A stretch of 64,000 nucleotides of DNA from Siderastrea radians (GCA_964017195.1 OZ024889.1:61527858-61591857), one strand, 5' to 3'. Counted from the stretch's first letter, positions 11,306-25,517 are shown. Notes: generated from the letters alone by a model not told the origin. Numbers and translations: made by a program.

Positions 11306-12777
11306 GCCCTATATGTGGGCTACCATGACGTTCTGGCCATATTGACGATCAAATTGTCGGTGAATGAGATACTGGACTGAGAAATTGAGATCCCTGAGTT
11401 TGTTCAATCTTGTTGCGAGTCAGTTTTGAATCAACACTTTCTTCTTCTTCCTCCGCAGACAGTAAGCTTATAAAGTTATCGAGTGCTCAGGGTTGTGGAT
11501 GGGCCGCAACGGCTTTACTTTACTTTACTTCAGTTCTTCATTAAACTGCGCATGTCACCACATGGCTTTTTGAGGTAATTTTGCCGACTTAATTAAAGGT
11601 TTATTCCGTAGCCTGTTTTCCCAACGAAAATATGCGCTTGGTACCTTCATCGTTGTATGCTCGGAACGCAAAATCAGCGAGTGGGACGAGCGAGTTGATT
11701 CCCGTCTTGTAAACAGAGGCCCTAAAGCGTAGAAATTCTCATTATATTTACTTTTTCTACTGGTAGGTCGATAGTTTTCCTTAAATATTTTGACCCCTCA
11801 CCTTACGCTGCAAAAAAGGTTTCTTGATGTCCTTAGATTCGGTTTCGTTGTTTTTGTTGGCAGCTATTTTGAACCTGTTTAGTTAAAGACGAAAGTTAAA
11901 CGACCTCGTACAGGTAGTTTAGTAAAACTTAAACATGTTTAGTTAAACAAGCAAGAGGCAGGAACGGGTAGTTTAATAAAGCATGTTTAGTTAAACAACA
12001 TTAAAACATGTTTTAGCGGCTTTGGTGTGAACGGGGTATTAGTGGCTTTTCCTAAAATTTATCTGGGAACACTTTGACACAGCAATTGCTTGTCCATCAA
12101 GTTTGACGTTACCATGGCAACCACTTTTGACAGGCTGGTTTTTCGAAATTTTAAATTTTCACATTCTCGTTGAAAAATTATAACTTTTCTGAAGTAAGCT
12201 TTACATTTTTATATCATTTTTGTGTTCTTTTATTGATTTCGGTTAAAAATATGACTCCCCCCGGTCCCAGGAGATAAAAAAGGCCTGGTCTGGATAGGGT
12301 TAAGACCTTTGTATGGCTGGATGGTAACCCTTGCCACAAAGTCAAGCATCTGTAAATTTGTTACTTTTTTCAAAGAAAATATCATCAATCAAAATTCAAT
12401 GAATTGCGCCAATAGTCAGTCACCATCATCATCATTATAGTCGACCAGCATCTTGGCAGCTTTTGCAACAAAGGTCCAACCATACTCTGCTTGAGCAGAG
12501 GTTATATTTTGCTATTGTTTGGCATTGCTTCTTGCTGTATTTGTCTTGTTTACATACAGTTTCCAACACAACATCTGCAAAATCAGGAAACACGTGGATA
12601 TTAGCGGCAAAATGTATTATAGACTTAGTTTAGATGTCCAACACGATTCTTTTATGTACATTCTACATGAGAAGACATGTTCTCAGGTACACTACCGCAT
12701 TACATTACCTAAAACGGAGCAATTTCCTAAGCACTTGTAAATATTAATGATCTATATAGACCTTCCCTTGCACCAAG

Positions 12778-13285
12778 AGCCTGGTAAAAAGTCTGGTAAG
12801 CCTGGTCAAGTCTGGTTCAACCAGACTTACCAGGCTTTTGTGAAGAAAACAAGTCTGGTAAAAAGTCTGGTAAGGCTGGTTTTACCAGGCTTTTAGGGTG
12901 AGCCTGGTTGTATTGTACCACAGAAGCCTGGTAAGGCCGGTTTAGGGACGAAAATTATAACCTGAAAAGTCAGGTTAGTCTGGTTTAACCAGGCTTTTAT
13001 GGCGAGTCTGGTTCGAAAAAATTACCTGAAAAGGTTGGTTAGCCTGGTTTAACCAGGCTTTCTTGGTACGTCTGGTTCAAAGACAAAACCTCAAAAACCT
13101 TGTTTGTCTGGTTTTACCAGGGTTTTCCAGAAAGTCTGGTTTGAACATATCATATGCACCTGAAAAGCCCGGTTAGTGTGGTTGGAAAACATCACAGTAC
13201 TTGCAAAGCCTCAAGCCCAATGTTCTAAGAATTCAAAAACCCAGAAGCCCAGGTTTCCCTGGGCTTTCCAGGCTTCTGGTTAACA
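12778..13285. repeat. Left CCTGG/CCAGG palindrome array
   Basis: Repeated units of the form AGCCTGGTTTAACCAGGCTT, degenerate and irregularly spaced with short AT-rich spacers, making many overlapping hairpins. Inner units are more diverged than outer ones. Confidence 0.85.
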
Positions 13286-13289
13286 GTGT

Positions 13290-16200
13290 TTGACAAACGT
13301 TCCAAGCAATTCTTATGTGCCTCAATGATAATTTTTATTGCAAACTGTAGTGCAATTTCTAATACATATTCTATGGAAATTCAAATGGCCAGGGTACAAA
13401 ATATAAACATGCACTACAATTGCCATACCACCAAAACCAACAACGCACAGTGAATAGTGATTATATAATGTATATCTTAACAAAACTTTCTAATACCAAA
13501 TCGATTTTAAACATGGAGCAACCCTATAAACATTAACTGAACTCTAAGTTGGCTTATGACTTTTCAGCTTGACAAGTGACGACTTAGGGATTAAAAATGG
13601 TTGTTACATTCGACACATTTACAGGTACACACACTGTACTTTGCAAAATTTTACTTTGTTTGACTGGAATATTTTAGTCTCTACTGAAGAGCCAAACAAA
13701 GAAAATACAGTTAAAACTAAAGAGTTGCATTACACTGTCGTCTGAAGATGTTGATTAAGATACTTTAAAGAACTTGATACATTTGCAAAATAATACTGAT
13801 CAGCCAGAGCTTTTACGACTGCAAATCAAATTCAGCAGAGGAACCAAAAATGTTTCCACTGCTAGACTATTACGTCATCAGCCACTCCATAGGACCGTCT
13901 GCATGTAGGCTACTGTAACGTCCACTGTTTTGACAAACACTTGTACAAACCATTGATTAAAGCTTAAAAATTCTAGTAAAGGGTTAAAAATTTAATTTCT
14001 TTCAAAAAATATGAATTCTCCTGTACATCTCTCAATTGCCACTGGATTTGATTCTTTATGCAGTGGTCTCACAAACCGTAATTCAGATTTTTTGCATCTG
14101 TGTTTGCATCTGTGTTTGTAAGCTGCTAAAGTTCCATGTGTAAGTATGGATAAGAGATAAAAAGTACTACTTGTACCTTAAGAAAACAAGCTAAAACTTT
14201 CAAATAAAATTAAAAATTCACAATGTAAGGCTGAGAGATAAAAGGCACTACATGTACCTCTGGAAAAAAAGCTAAACCTTTCAAATAGAAGGAAAATTCA
14301 AATTTGCGGACATGGTATTGCTAAACTATATTACAACTTTGGCTGAATTTCATCAAAATTAATTGGTTTAGGAGCTGCTCACTTAGAATTTAAAAACACA
14401 GGCACAATTGCCACTCACGCACAATTGCCACTCACGCACAACTGCAAAGCAAGCTCTTGCATAGTGATTACAGTGTATGTACTTTGATGTTACAAGTACA
14501 TATTATATTTCAATCTAATTTTGATAGCATTTGTCAAAAACAAATTAAAAAGATATGCCCCCAAAAATCTCTTATGTACATTACAATGTAACTTAACTTA
14601 AAAGTATTTTTTTGTGCATAGAGTTTTTTTTTTTGCCAAAAGATATGAAAAATTATCAAGTTATGTAAAACAGTCAATTTGCCACTGGTTGATACAGTAT
14701 CTTACATCACCATGTAATAAACTGAAGCTTTAGACTGAAAAAATGATTTTCTCATACCTTCACTTACAACGCAAAAATGAAAGGAATCTGTGAAGGTATA
14801 ACTTCTGTGGGCTGTAGTTTCAGTTACTTGATCTCATTCAATACATGTATTAACCATTACACGCAAGATAGAAAGCTGTTTCCACAAAAAAATCTGAAAA
14901 GAGAACGACGTGCATTGTGTGTACATGTTGACTTCAATTTGGTTTATTTTGACGTCTCATTATGCTGGTTGCCACCTTCATTATGCTAGCTGAACTTAAT
15001 TTTCAATTATTACATTCTTTCCTTCATAGCCCCAGTTTTCTTTTGAGCCTGGTTTTTTTGCCTCTTGATGCTTTTCCTCATTTATAACTTTTTGTGGCAA
15101 AAGTCCATGGCTAAACGAACATTTTAAACTTATCATTTTGATCTGAGTTTCATCATGTAAAAATCTTACAAATATGTCTGAACTGCTAATGTGGCTTAAT
15201 ATGTACATGTAACAAGTGATCCTAGCAAAAGTGTCTCCCCCTACAGGATTGCTCCATGTTTAAACTAATACCTCTGTTCTGTTCTGTTCAGTTTCAGGTC
15301 TAATTGAAAAAGTAACAATACTATACTGTACATATAAAGGGCCAATTTAGACTATGCTGTATGCCACATGCTAATGAACAGCCTACAATGCAAGTTGTTA
15401 AAACTTTCTCATGTCTGTCGTGCATGGCATAAAAAATGCTGGAGGATTTTGAAATGTGTTAAAACCTTACGACAATCATAGCCAGAGGCAATGATAATTG
15501 AAGTGAACTCGTTACAATATTTCCAATGATATGCCAGACCAGCAGCATAAGTAAAACTTAGACTATCTAAATAGGCCCTGAACTGCAAATGTTGTGGTAT
15601 TTCTTATCTGCTTTGTTGCCAAGGATTCCCTGTTAGACTTGGAAGTACTGTTTTCAGTTTTTAACAAATGCACCTGGAAAAAAAATACAAAGTAAAATAA
15701 ACATAAATAAAATACCAAGGGAAATAACCAAAAAACTGCAACCATATTGTACAGTTCCTCTCAGAGGAATAGGAGTAGCTAGTGCCTTTGTTATGGCATC
15801 TACAGGCACATCTTTTGCGTGCTCTTATAATTACGTACATGCAGCCCCTAATAAATGGTGTATTTTTAAACAGTGAAAAATACTATTGTATGCTTAACAA
15901 GCCAAATAGTCACTGAATGGACCCGTCTATACATGTACATGTGTATAGTATATATTCTCAGCCACTGACAAAATTTGAGGCAAAAAAGTACTGTAACATA
16001 ACAGAAGTTGATTTGTGAACTGTAACTAGAAACACCTACTCAGTGACTTGTAAAGGTCTTTGAAGGGCCAGCTCTGCATGAAAGAGTGGGTGGACTGGCT
16101 AGTTTATTAGATTTCTCACCCGAAAAGGGTCAAAATCCTTGTCTTGTCCTTTATGTATACATGTAGCCACCATTTAGTTACAAAACTGAAACAGTTGGTG

Positions 16201-19200
16201 GGTGACCATCTTGTATACAGTATTTAGCAGATAACAAAATAAATAAATAAATAAATAAAACATAAATAAAGTAGGGCTTTTTATCCAGACAGGAAATCCA
16301 TGCAAAGAGGCCCCACATAAATACTTTCCTTCAGCAACCATGCACGCTAAAGTATGTTTAAATAACAGTTTCAACTAATAGAACTTGACAGTACTGCTAT
16401 TGCAGACAACCAGAAATTGAATTGGAAGTAAAATCTGAAGTTGACACATGTACAATAAAGGTTATCCTAAATTAATAATTCCCAGTCATTCATGGTAGAA
16501 GGAATGCAAAAACACAATATCGGTAAGTTGATAAAAATTCACACCAAAACTGGTTCACTTTGATTTTACAGAAGGTAATGTTGATTGAGAAATTTTAGAA
16601 TATCCAGCCAGTTATTTACTTGTGTATTAATGTTTTATGAACAAAAGAGACCATTCTTATTCAGTGACATGCAGATGGCTTGCCAGATAGATTCTAATTT
16701 AGCCTGTCTATATTTGCTCACCAAGTCCAATTTTTTGACTGAGTTTGAGTAACGAACGTTTGTCCTGAGGCGACATTGTATATCAAGCTGTTGTAAAGAT
16801 CGTTCCAACTGGCTGCAGAACGAGAGTGCTGCTTGACTATAACACAGTCATTGAAATTTATTCGACCTATTTAATTGCAAGAAAAGTCAATATCTAAGAA
16901 TTATTATTCTATATTCTTGCAAAAATCCAACTTATTAGGTAAAATTCGAATATGTTGCAAATGAAGCTCACTTTTTTCACTGGACATTTATGTCTGGTCG
17001 CCAAACTCGGCCGATTGTACTTTTCTGACCTCAGCCGAACCGAACGAACCAAAATGGCCGCCAAAGAGGAGGTAGAATCTATTCAAGAAATTTAAGATTA
17101 ATACTGTACCTTTGTGTAAGGGAGGGTAGCTCTGCATCGAATCCCACAACTCTTCAACTACTGGAGTAAAAAACTATCCACGTTTCACTTTCTGACGCAC
17201 ATAAACACGGAGAAATCCAACACACACAGTCACATTCACCGGTTAATTGCGCCTGCAATTCTCGAGCGTGCGGTTGTAAATCACATGACCCCTTGAAAGC
17301 GGCCCGGTCGCATAGCTGGGTAACCGGCGGTGAGTTTCAAATAAAATGGGTTTGTGTCGAATAGAGCTGGTTATCGTGCGTGAAAGTGGTTTATTACGCT
17401 ATTCTTTAGATTATTTTCGCTTACGATTAGCAAGGCTCAACTCAGAACGTGCTCTGTTGGAAGATGATTGTAAAGATGGTTGATGATTGCTCGATTCAAG
17501 TATGAACGGACTGATCGATCGATTTCAAGGCCGGTGAGTACATGTAACCTAATTCCTCATAATACGTAGCTGGTATGACTAACATTTCATGTACATTTAG
17601 TTTTCTATGGAGGGCTTAAAGTTCCTTTCTTTGTGACATTCTGCCAAATGAGTGTAACAAGCTTTAACACACAGTGTAAGCGACGCTTACACTGTTCAAA
17701 TTTGCACGTTGCAAATCATAATCAAAAACGGCCTTTGTGAAATTGACCCCAAGTGGGAGAGTGGATCAAGTAACAACGAAAGCCATTGTTCACACATGTG
17801 GCATTCTGTGACTTACACTTTTCACATCAAAGTGTGATAAGCCCGGCGTAGTAAAAGAAACGTTTACCGACCAAGAAGTAGCTAGTGGACGTACCACTAT
17901 CAGAACTTCGCAAATCCGAATAATTTGAGGAGTAGGCATTTCACATGTAAGCACGTACGTGTATCTCCATGCATCTACATGTATCATTGGTGATTAGTTG
18001 TAGGTGATTTCATAATGCCTACACGCTAACCAACAGTTCAGTTGAAATGCGTTTCACTCACATACGTGTACACATTAACTTGAATACAATGGGAGCCTAA
18101 ATTTTTCTTTAATCACTTGTCAAAGCAGAGTAAACATGAAATGAAACATGCATAATTTGCCAATTAGTGAGTTCTTTAACGGTTTATGAGATTTCTTGAT
18201 TTTTTTCTAGAAAAGATAGTGATGTGTACTAACATGATCAGATTTGATATTATTTGAATAGTAATGACTCCAGGTCTTGACACCATAGCATTTTTATTCG
18301 AGTGGCATAAGGTGGAAATGTGTGCATTTCTCAAAGTCCTCTTTTCAAGGGAGTTTGCAAATGGGAGTTCTTCATTGCAATCAACAGTTCTAAAATGGTC
18401 AGCAGATTTATGAACTTTCATATCAACCTAATGTCCAATGTATGCCTAAATACTAAACAGTAATTTATCCATGACAGACTCACAGTGGAGACCCTATACA
18501 TGTAGTAGTAATACACTAAATTCTCAGTTTCAGGCATTGAATTCCTTCCTTTTGTATACAGTAGATGCCAGGGTATGAGGGGACATGTTGCAGGGACATG
18601 TCACAGAGACACACAGCAGTGCGACACTGCAATTGTTATGCTAAAGGCATGTACTGTAGCAGGAACATTAGCAGAGAGGAAATCGAAAGGTGCTTACATT
18701 TTTGCAACAACATGTGACACCCTTTGGTGTGTGGCTGGTGCTTTTTGAGCTCATGCAACACAAATTTCAACATGTCCCTTCATGCACTGGCACCTTAAAT
18801 TTGATTTTGCTGCATGCCTGGAAACTGCATGGCAAGTACCACGGCATTCAAAATAGCATATCGTCCAAGTAAAAGCTAGAAGCTTGTCCAAAATACAGCC
18901 ACCCATAATTCAGAAAAGATAACTAAAGTTGAGATTTAATAAAGGAATATTATTAATTCTGTTGTGCTCATTCAGGATATGAGGTGATTTTTATCAACTT
19001 TGTGCTGTATGCACCTTGTTGGTTACTTACCACCCTATATCCAGTACATACATGCCCATGGAATAAATGTTAAATGTCACAGACATTAAGGTGAATAATG
19101 GTTCTCTCAGTTTAATAATTATTATGCCACACAAGTTAATATCCAGCCCCAGGGACTGGTACAGGTAACTTGTTATCAGATATGGACAAAAAAACTGTGG

Positions 19201-21646
19201 AGGTGACCACTATTGTGCTCGGAGGTGAATGGCATGTGATATACAAATTACACCTGCAGTGTGCAGAAAACATTATGAAAGCAATGTACCTACTTGTTCG
19301 GAGTAGTCTACATGTAGATGAAAGAACATTATAAATCCAGAAGGGCATTTGAGTGTCTCATGAATGTTAACTTTTTTTGAAAATCATCAAAACTGCTCAA
19401 TCATGTTATGGGAAAACAGCCTTCAAAATGGCAACTTTTCAATTTTTGGCTTATTTCCTAATTCAAAAAATTATGTGCTTACTGACCTAAAGCAAGGGCT
19501 GAAGGAAAAAATTATTTCGCTTTCAGGGGATGGTGTTCAGTGTGTCAAACTGTCTCCAGTGAGTTTTTTGCACTTTTGCCAAGAACCAAATGTTAACTTA
19601 CACATGTACTGTACATGTATTTTATCACACTATTTTTTTTATTCTTGATTTGTTTGCAAAATTATTGAAAGGTCAATAACACAATCAACTGGGATAGATG
19701 ACTGGCGCTGTTTAGTTACATCCTATATAGAAGTTAAATTTCAGTTCAAACCTGAACCTCATACATCTACATGTACACTGCTCCTTCAACAATCTCCTGG
19801 GATCTGTAAAGTAGTTCATGTACTGTGGTATAGATGAAATTAAAATATGATTTACATTCACCTTTATACATGTAGCTACATGTACATGTATGTGAGTAGT
19901 AAGTTTATTTTTTATGATCCATTTATTAAATTTACTCTCAAAATTTTTCATCAGGTTTCTACATTTATTTGCATTGTATCAGTATGACTCCAAGTTCTAC
20001 AGCAAAACAGTTTCTTGATGCATGTTGTACATAGCAAAGGAATGCATCACACATGGTCAGGTAAGTTACTCAAACATACAGCTACAATTAACGTTGTCGG
20101 AAAACCTACACAATAAGACCACTAGGTGCTATGGGTACTCTATTAATAAATTTACCAAACTTAGCTGTGGCTCACCCCTACACAAATTAAATCATACAGG
20201 CAAGTGTTTATCGTACTTTCACCCCTCCTACGGTAGCGACAACTACGAAATTACAGCCGAATCACAAACCATTTTCAGCTACCCATACTACCTTTCGGTC
20301 TCCTTTTGTAAGCTCAAGGCTGTAAAATCAGACAACGTTTTAGCTGTATACATTAGAATCCTCATGTTACACTTCAAATTTGTGTTGCTTACATGTAGAT
20401 CTGTTTTCTTTAAACAAAGGACGTGTACATGTACAGTGTATTGGGCGTTGGTTGCAGGCATTCCTTTTAAAGATTTTGACAGAATGGCATATGGATTCAT
20501 GTCATATGAAGACATTATCTCCTTGGTGATCATTGGATGCTTGAATTCTTAAGACATGGATACTAGATTATTGTGGACAAACCACAATCCCAAACAGTAC
20601 ACTGAAACAAAAGCCCTGCTGATATAGAGCCATGGTTATTAATATTGTAAAGTAATTACTGATGTTGTAAATAATTACTAAGATTGGTCATTTATTAACC
20701 AAAAGAATGATGATACATGTGCTCAACATGGAGCAATTGTGGGATTAGGACACCAAGTTAAATCCCTAACTGAAGTCATACCCATGACCTTCTGCACTCC
20801 AGCTACATGATTGTACTAATCTACAAGAAAACTGTTAGTGAAGTAGGTCATCTTACTAGGTTCATACTGTATCATGTCCTGCATAGTGCTAGAAAGGGCA
20901 GTGTTCAAGGCATCTGACTGTACAGTGACCTTGTACTGTAAGTAATGCCCTACAATACAGCTGTACACCTGTAGCTCACGTCTAGACTCCTATGTAATCG
21001 ACATTCTGTACAATGTAGGATACTGTACATGTAGCGGTCAGAACTCTGGGCTGGTATAGGGAACACCTCAGGTTCAGCTTCTCTTGGGATCTCATTTCAT
21101 TTCAATACATAACATCTACACCCAGTTACAACCACGTTAGACCACTAGAGGCTAACTGCTTGGGATAACAGGGTTAAAACTACAGTAGTAGCATACAAAA
21201 AAATTGTATTTCCTTGCATCTGGGCTTTGAATTTCATGTCCACCATTTTCATTTTTCAGTCACTTGAGAACTCAACTTCTTATACCACCGTACATCCCCA
21301 ACAACACAATATTATAAAAAAAAACTAGCTGGTACCCATGAACAATTCACCACTCAACAACATGAAATCAATTTGCATAAGCAGTTGAAAGTAGTGACAC
21401 ATCAACAGCCATGGCACAGTGTTCCACATCCCTGCCAGGAAAGTATAGAAGTGGTGTGGTTTTGGCTTTTTGTAACTAAGCCGTTTTTCCATGATGGGTG
21501 GACAACAGTTCTCTCTTAGTGTATTATATACGGTACAGATGTATTCCGAGTTGATGTGTGTAGGGCCAGGTGGGTTGATGCAAGCCAGTCTGGAAAAAGC
21601 CGTCCAGTCTTGCACACATCATTAGTTCATTCAACACGCGTGCACT
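13290..21646. other. Interior of the candidate giant element; weak exon-like signals only
   Basis: AT-rich, with frequent ACATGTA/TACATGT palindromes from about 15.8 kb onward. Weak plus-strand gene signals: a CpG-richer block at about 16980-17533 that ends in an ATG (17502) and a consensus donor CCG|GTGAGTA at 17534; exon-like open frames near 19364-19557 (donor GTGAGT) and 20459-20552; and a donor CAG|GTAAGT at about 20059. I could not join these into a recognisable protein. Simple repeats include (AAAT)n at 16240-16270. Confidence 0.3.
16980..17533 (+). promoter_or_regulatory. Possible TATA-less promoter and first exon
   Basis: Richer in CpG than its surroundings. It contains CCAAAATGGCCGCC, similar to a YY1-type element, and ends at an ATG followed after ten codons by a consensus splice donor at 17534. 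No downstream protein is recognised, so this rests on composition and the donor only. Confidence 0.25.
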
Positions 21647-21650
21647 TTAA

Positions 21651-22896
21651 AGGATCCTAGTCAGGCACGCCTTTGTTATTGTTTTGATCTGAAATTTGCG
21701 ATCAAATTACTCGTCGAACGTGACAAAACGTCAACAGTTCAACTGGTAAAAATATAAATTGTAGCCTGAAGCTGAAATTTCTTTGCTTGTTTTTGATTTC
21801 ATTGCCAGTAAAAGGGCTTTCGATTATTTTCAGCGCATTTTGGCGGCTGTCCAAAAACTAGTCAAAGAATGTTTGTGATCGTAAGCCGGCCAGCCTCCCA
21901 GTCCGCCTACCCAAAAGCAAACTATATTCAGCGAGCGCTCGCGGAATATGATTTACAAGCGAATCTAGAATCATAAAGGTTTAGAATCTTGTTTAATTGG
22001 GTATTCTTGGCTTTGCCATCGCCATAAAACACAACAGGCAAATGCACGGAGGGCAGAAATGTTTCCAAAACTCACTCGATCACACCGCTCTGACCACCGC
22101 TCCGAGCTGCATTTAGTTTTAATTAGCGCTAGATAAAGCGAGAATATTTCACATTAATAGCTTTTATTTTCTTTGTAATCATCGCACAGGAGGATATTCA
22201 TTTCAGTTTTCAAAATACATGAATTGCTTTGAAAACAAAACGTACTGCAGCTAGCTAAGGTGTCGACTGCGGCTAACAGATCTGATTTACAAAGTTTCTG
22301 TTCGCAAACCATTCTTTCTCCTCCTTTTCTGCAATTCCAGGGATTAGTTTATGGAAAAAATCGAAGTGTTGTTCTTAGGCATCGAAGGCTTTGAAGCTTT
22401 CGCTTTAGCGTCGCTACCGGTACTGCAGAGCGAGTCCCGTCGTCACATTTAGAAGACCAAAACATTTCAGCGTGTGAAGAACGCGCACCGTAATGAAGTA
22501 AAATGTCGGCGAATAAGCTTGACCAGCATTTCAATCTATTGGATATCTTTTGCTTGACTAGTGCAATAACCAAGAAGGTCCTTGAATAATGATTTCTTTC
22601 ATAAGCTTGATTGTTTTGGTACTGCCACGCGAACGAGAGCATGAACCGCTTAGAGTCCTGGCATTGTCTCACACATTTCACGAGAAAAATAGCAAACAAC
22701 ATCAAAATAACCGGTCAGATGTAACCGCTTTTAATTTTTTAAGGCCAAAAAAGTAAATGAAGGCCCAAACTGGCCGCATTGGCGCGGATGTGGCCGGATT
22801 TCAATTCACTGTGAAAAAACCCTGATTTTAGATGGCATAGAAAATGGCGGATTTCTCACTCGATGCGCGCAAAGCACTGTGGGTGACTAGGATCCT
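21651..22896. mobile_element. TTAA-flanked element (AGGATCCTAGTCA ends)
   Basis: Left end AGGATCCTAGTCA and right end TGACTAGGATCCT are perfect inverted repeats. TTAA at 21647-21650 and 22897-22900. The ends and target suggest Kolobok or piggyBac type. No coding potential recognised. Confidence 0.8.
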
Positions 22897-22900
22897 TTAA

Positions 22901-24025
22901 CATGCTTTGAGTATTTTTAAGCATAGTTTTGAAATTTTCCAAAAATGCATGTATTTACATGTAGCATGAAATTGGTGGTATGATAAATGTGTATTGACAG
23001 AGTTAGGACAAGCCGGTCGTGGCACACAGACCTCACTGTGCTCAGTCTGTACACCATGACCTTAAGCCAAATATTTTCCTGCCTAGTCCTCTCACTCCGT
23101 CAATAGGCACATCATTTTTGGAGATTTGTTGGAACCTCGTACATGAACATGTGAAAACCGGATCATCGTGTATTCACTGAGTACAATACATGCAAACAGG
23201 ATGTGTTCTGTTATGGTGTACTAGAAAATTGTATTCTGATCAGGGCTATTAAGGTTTTGAAATGGACTATCACTGTAATGCTTACGATGTTTGTCAATGT
23301 CACTAAAGTGACAGTTTATTTTAAGAAATCTTTCTTATTTTGCCACTCCACAGCTTTGGAACCCAATACTTGACTAAAAGTCATTAAATTAATATTTACA
23401 CCTTTTACTAATTTTGTTCACTGCTTGAACTGTATTCATAATATTATTGTAAATTTACATGAACCTTTATATATGTTATTGAAAATTAACATTACAACCT
23501 AATAATGTTGAGTGTATGACAGGCCTAGAACTTTTTTTTAATTTCTTCTCAATATTTTTTTCTAGGACCACGTCTACATGTATAAGGCCATAAGAGGACT
23601 GAACTCAGAAGATTGTTAACCGCGAGTGAAATGAAGGCAGCCAAAACAGAGAAGACCGTACATGTAAAATCAGTGAATGTGTATACTCCCTGTTACTCAA
23701 TGATTCTTTTCATTTGGTTTTGCCTCATATGCACAGATACAAGTTGTAAATATTTTAACTGATATTGGAGATTTGTTAAAAAATAGACATTCTGAGGTAA
23801 ACTGAATGTGGCCACAAAGTGACTGGCATAGAATACAAAGCGTCATACAGTGTACATGTACATTTAATGTACACTGGGCTTGGGGTTTGCTGTAGTAATC
23901 TTGAATGCAGGATAAACCTGGACAAATATTACTTTTTTTATTTTATCATTTCTCATTACAACCTACAATGTATACCTTGTACTTGAAGATTTAATTAATT
24001 AGGTAGTATGCTGGTGCAGTATTGT
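22901..24025. other. Giant-element interior, unassigned
   Basis: No gene recognised. A polypyrimidine acceptor TTTTTTTCTAG at about 23555-23565 precedes a 17-codon plus-strand frame ending in TAA near 23620, possibly a terminal exon, unsupported otherwise. TACATGTA palindromes are frequent. Confidence 0.25.
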
Positions 24026-24029
24026 TTAA

Positions 24030-25517
24030 AGAGCCAGTGTCACTCAAAGTGCTTTGCGCGGTTGTGCTTTTGTTTTGAAGTTTGGCTGGCACATTTGCCG
24101 GACATTTCGCAAGTTATTCCCTGCTGCACTGGCCTTTCAGCAAGCTGATATTCATAGTAGTAGCCCCTGAAAATCATAATATCTTCCTCGCTAGATCTTA
24201 CCGGAGAAAACAACTCTAGATCTGACTTTGTAGTCAACGCGTATGGAGCTTTTATAACAACCGATTGATTGATCGATCTCGATGGACGTAAAACCAGAGT
24301 AGCCACTTCCACTTGATGTAAGAATAATAAGACAAAAACAAGTAGTAAGAATATTGACGTCTTCGTCGCTAGATGTCACTGGAGAAAACTACTCAAGATC
24401 TGAGTTTGCATTCAATGCATATACATGGATCTATTACAGTCCGATCGATTGATTGCGCGATTGATTGCATCGACTGATGTTGATGGACGCAAAACCAGAA
24501 TAGCCACTTACGCTTTTTGTAAAAATAAAACATAAACAGACAGTGAAATAAGACAAAAACAAGTAGTAAGAATATTGACGTCTTCGTCGCTAGATGTCAC
24601 TGGAGAAAACTACTCAAGATCTGAGTTTGCATTCAATGCATATACATGGATCTATTACAGTCCGATCGATTGATTGCGCGATTGATCGCATCGACTGATG
24701 TTGATGGACGCAAAACCAGAATAGCCACTTACGCTTTCTGTAAAAATAAAACATAAACAGACAGTGAAATAAGACAAAAACAAGTAGTAAGAATATTGAC
24801 GTCTTCGTCGCTAGATGTCACTGGAGAAAACTACTCAAGATCTGAGTTTGCATTCAATGCATATACATGGATCTATTACAGTCCGATCGATTGATTGCGT
24901 GATTGATCGCATCGACTGATGTTGATGGACGCAAAACCAGAATAGCCACTTACGCTTTTTGTAAAAATAAAACATAAACAGACAGTGAACACAAGGAATA
25001 ATTAAGCAAAACAGCACAAGCTTATGACCATAAGCATTATTTTGGAGCAAGCCCGTAGCTACAGTTATTTTACATGGTAAATTAACGTTCCTTCTGTTTT
25101 CATTTGGCAACGAATGTAGCACTATTTTGGGCAAATGTACTGTCAGTAGTATTGCTGAAACCCATAGATGTTTTTCTTTCCCTCCGCTGCTGATACACGG
25201 ACTCCTTCAGCCGTACAACTTTGGCAGAGCCCGGAAGACTCGGTCTTCGCCTCCACTTTCCTGAACCCTACGAGGCATCCAATTTAAAGATCTCCTTCTC
25301 CACCACGAGAACACTTCAGAATTCGGAAATATACAACGAAATCGATACGGCGACACTTAAATGTCAAGTCAAAATTCACACTAGTGCTTTCGGATCGCTA
25401 ACAGCAGTGATGGAAGAAGATACAAATAGGACTTCACGACAATCAAGAAAATGGTGTATTTTTCATATATGAAAAATGTACCTCGGCACGTAAAGCACTT
25501 TGGGTGACACTGGCTCT
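24030..25517. mobile_element. TTAA-flanked element carrying a 221-bp tandem array
   Basis: Left end AGAGCCAGTGTCACTCAAAG and the complemented right end AGAGCCAGTGTCACCCAAAG are inverted over about 32 bp. TTAA at 24026-24029 and 25518-25521. Just inside the ends, AAAGTGCTTTGCGCG resembles the inner end of the 21651-22896 element (AAAGCACTGTG), suggesting related families. No coding capacity. Confidence 0.82.
24341..25003. repeat. 221-bp tandem repeat, three copies
   Basis: The start AGTAGTAAGAATATTGACGT recurs at 24341, 24562 and 24783. Copies differ by only a few bases. A much more decayed fourth unit lies upstream at about 24120-24340. Confidence 0.92.

Larger units (their letters stand above)
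10121..12038. mobile_element. DNA element with TTA duplication and GTTTAACTAAAC subterminal repeats
   Basis: Ends TACCCCATTCACACCAA and TTGGTGTGAACGGGGTA are inverted, with TTA at 10118-10120 and 12039-12041. A 3-bp TWA target fits PIF/Harbinger. Next to both ends lie clusters of near-palindromic GTTTAACTAAAC or ACATGTTTAGTTAAAC units (10139-10198 and 11875-12010), plausible transposase-binding sites. No transposase frame was seen. A further hairpin element lies inside. Confidence 0.7.
10020..12299. mobile_element. TTAA-flanked (piggyBac/Kolobok-like) element, outermost of three nested elements
   Basis: Left end CCCTCTTCAGACC and right end GGTCTGGATAGGG are inverted (11 of 13). TTAA flanks at 10016-10019 and 12300-12303. 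Most of the length is a later insertion at 10121-12038, so the element itself was only about 360 bp. CCCT termini with a TTAA target fit piggyBac-type non-autonomous elements. Confidence 0.7.

Noticed and set aside
20022..20552. 176-codon plus-strand frame in the giant element
   Set aside because: No recognisable domain, and a consensus donor at about 20059 interrupts it. Kept only as a weak exon signal near its end.
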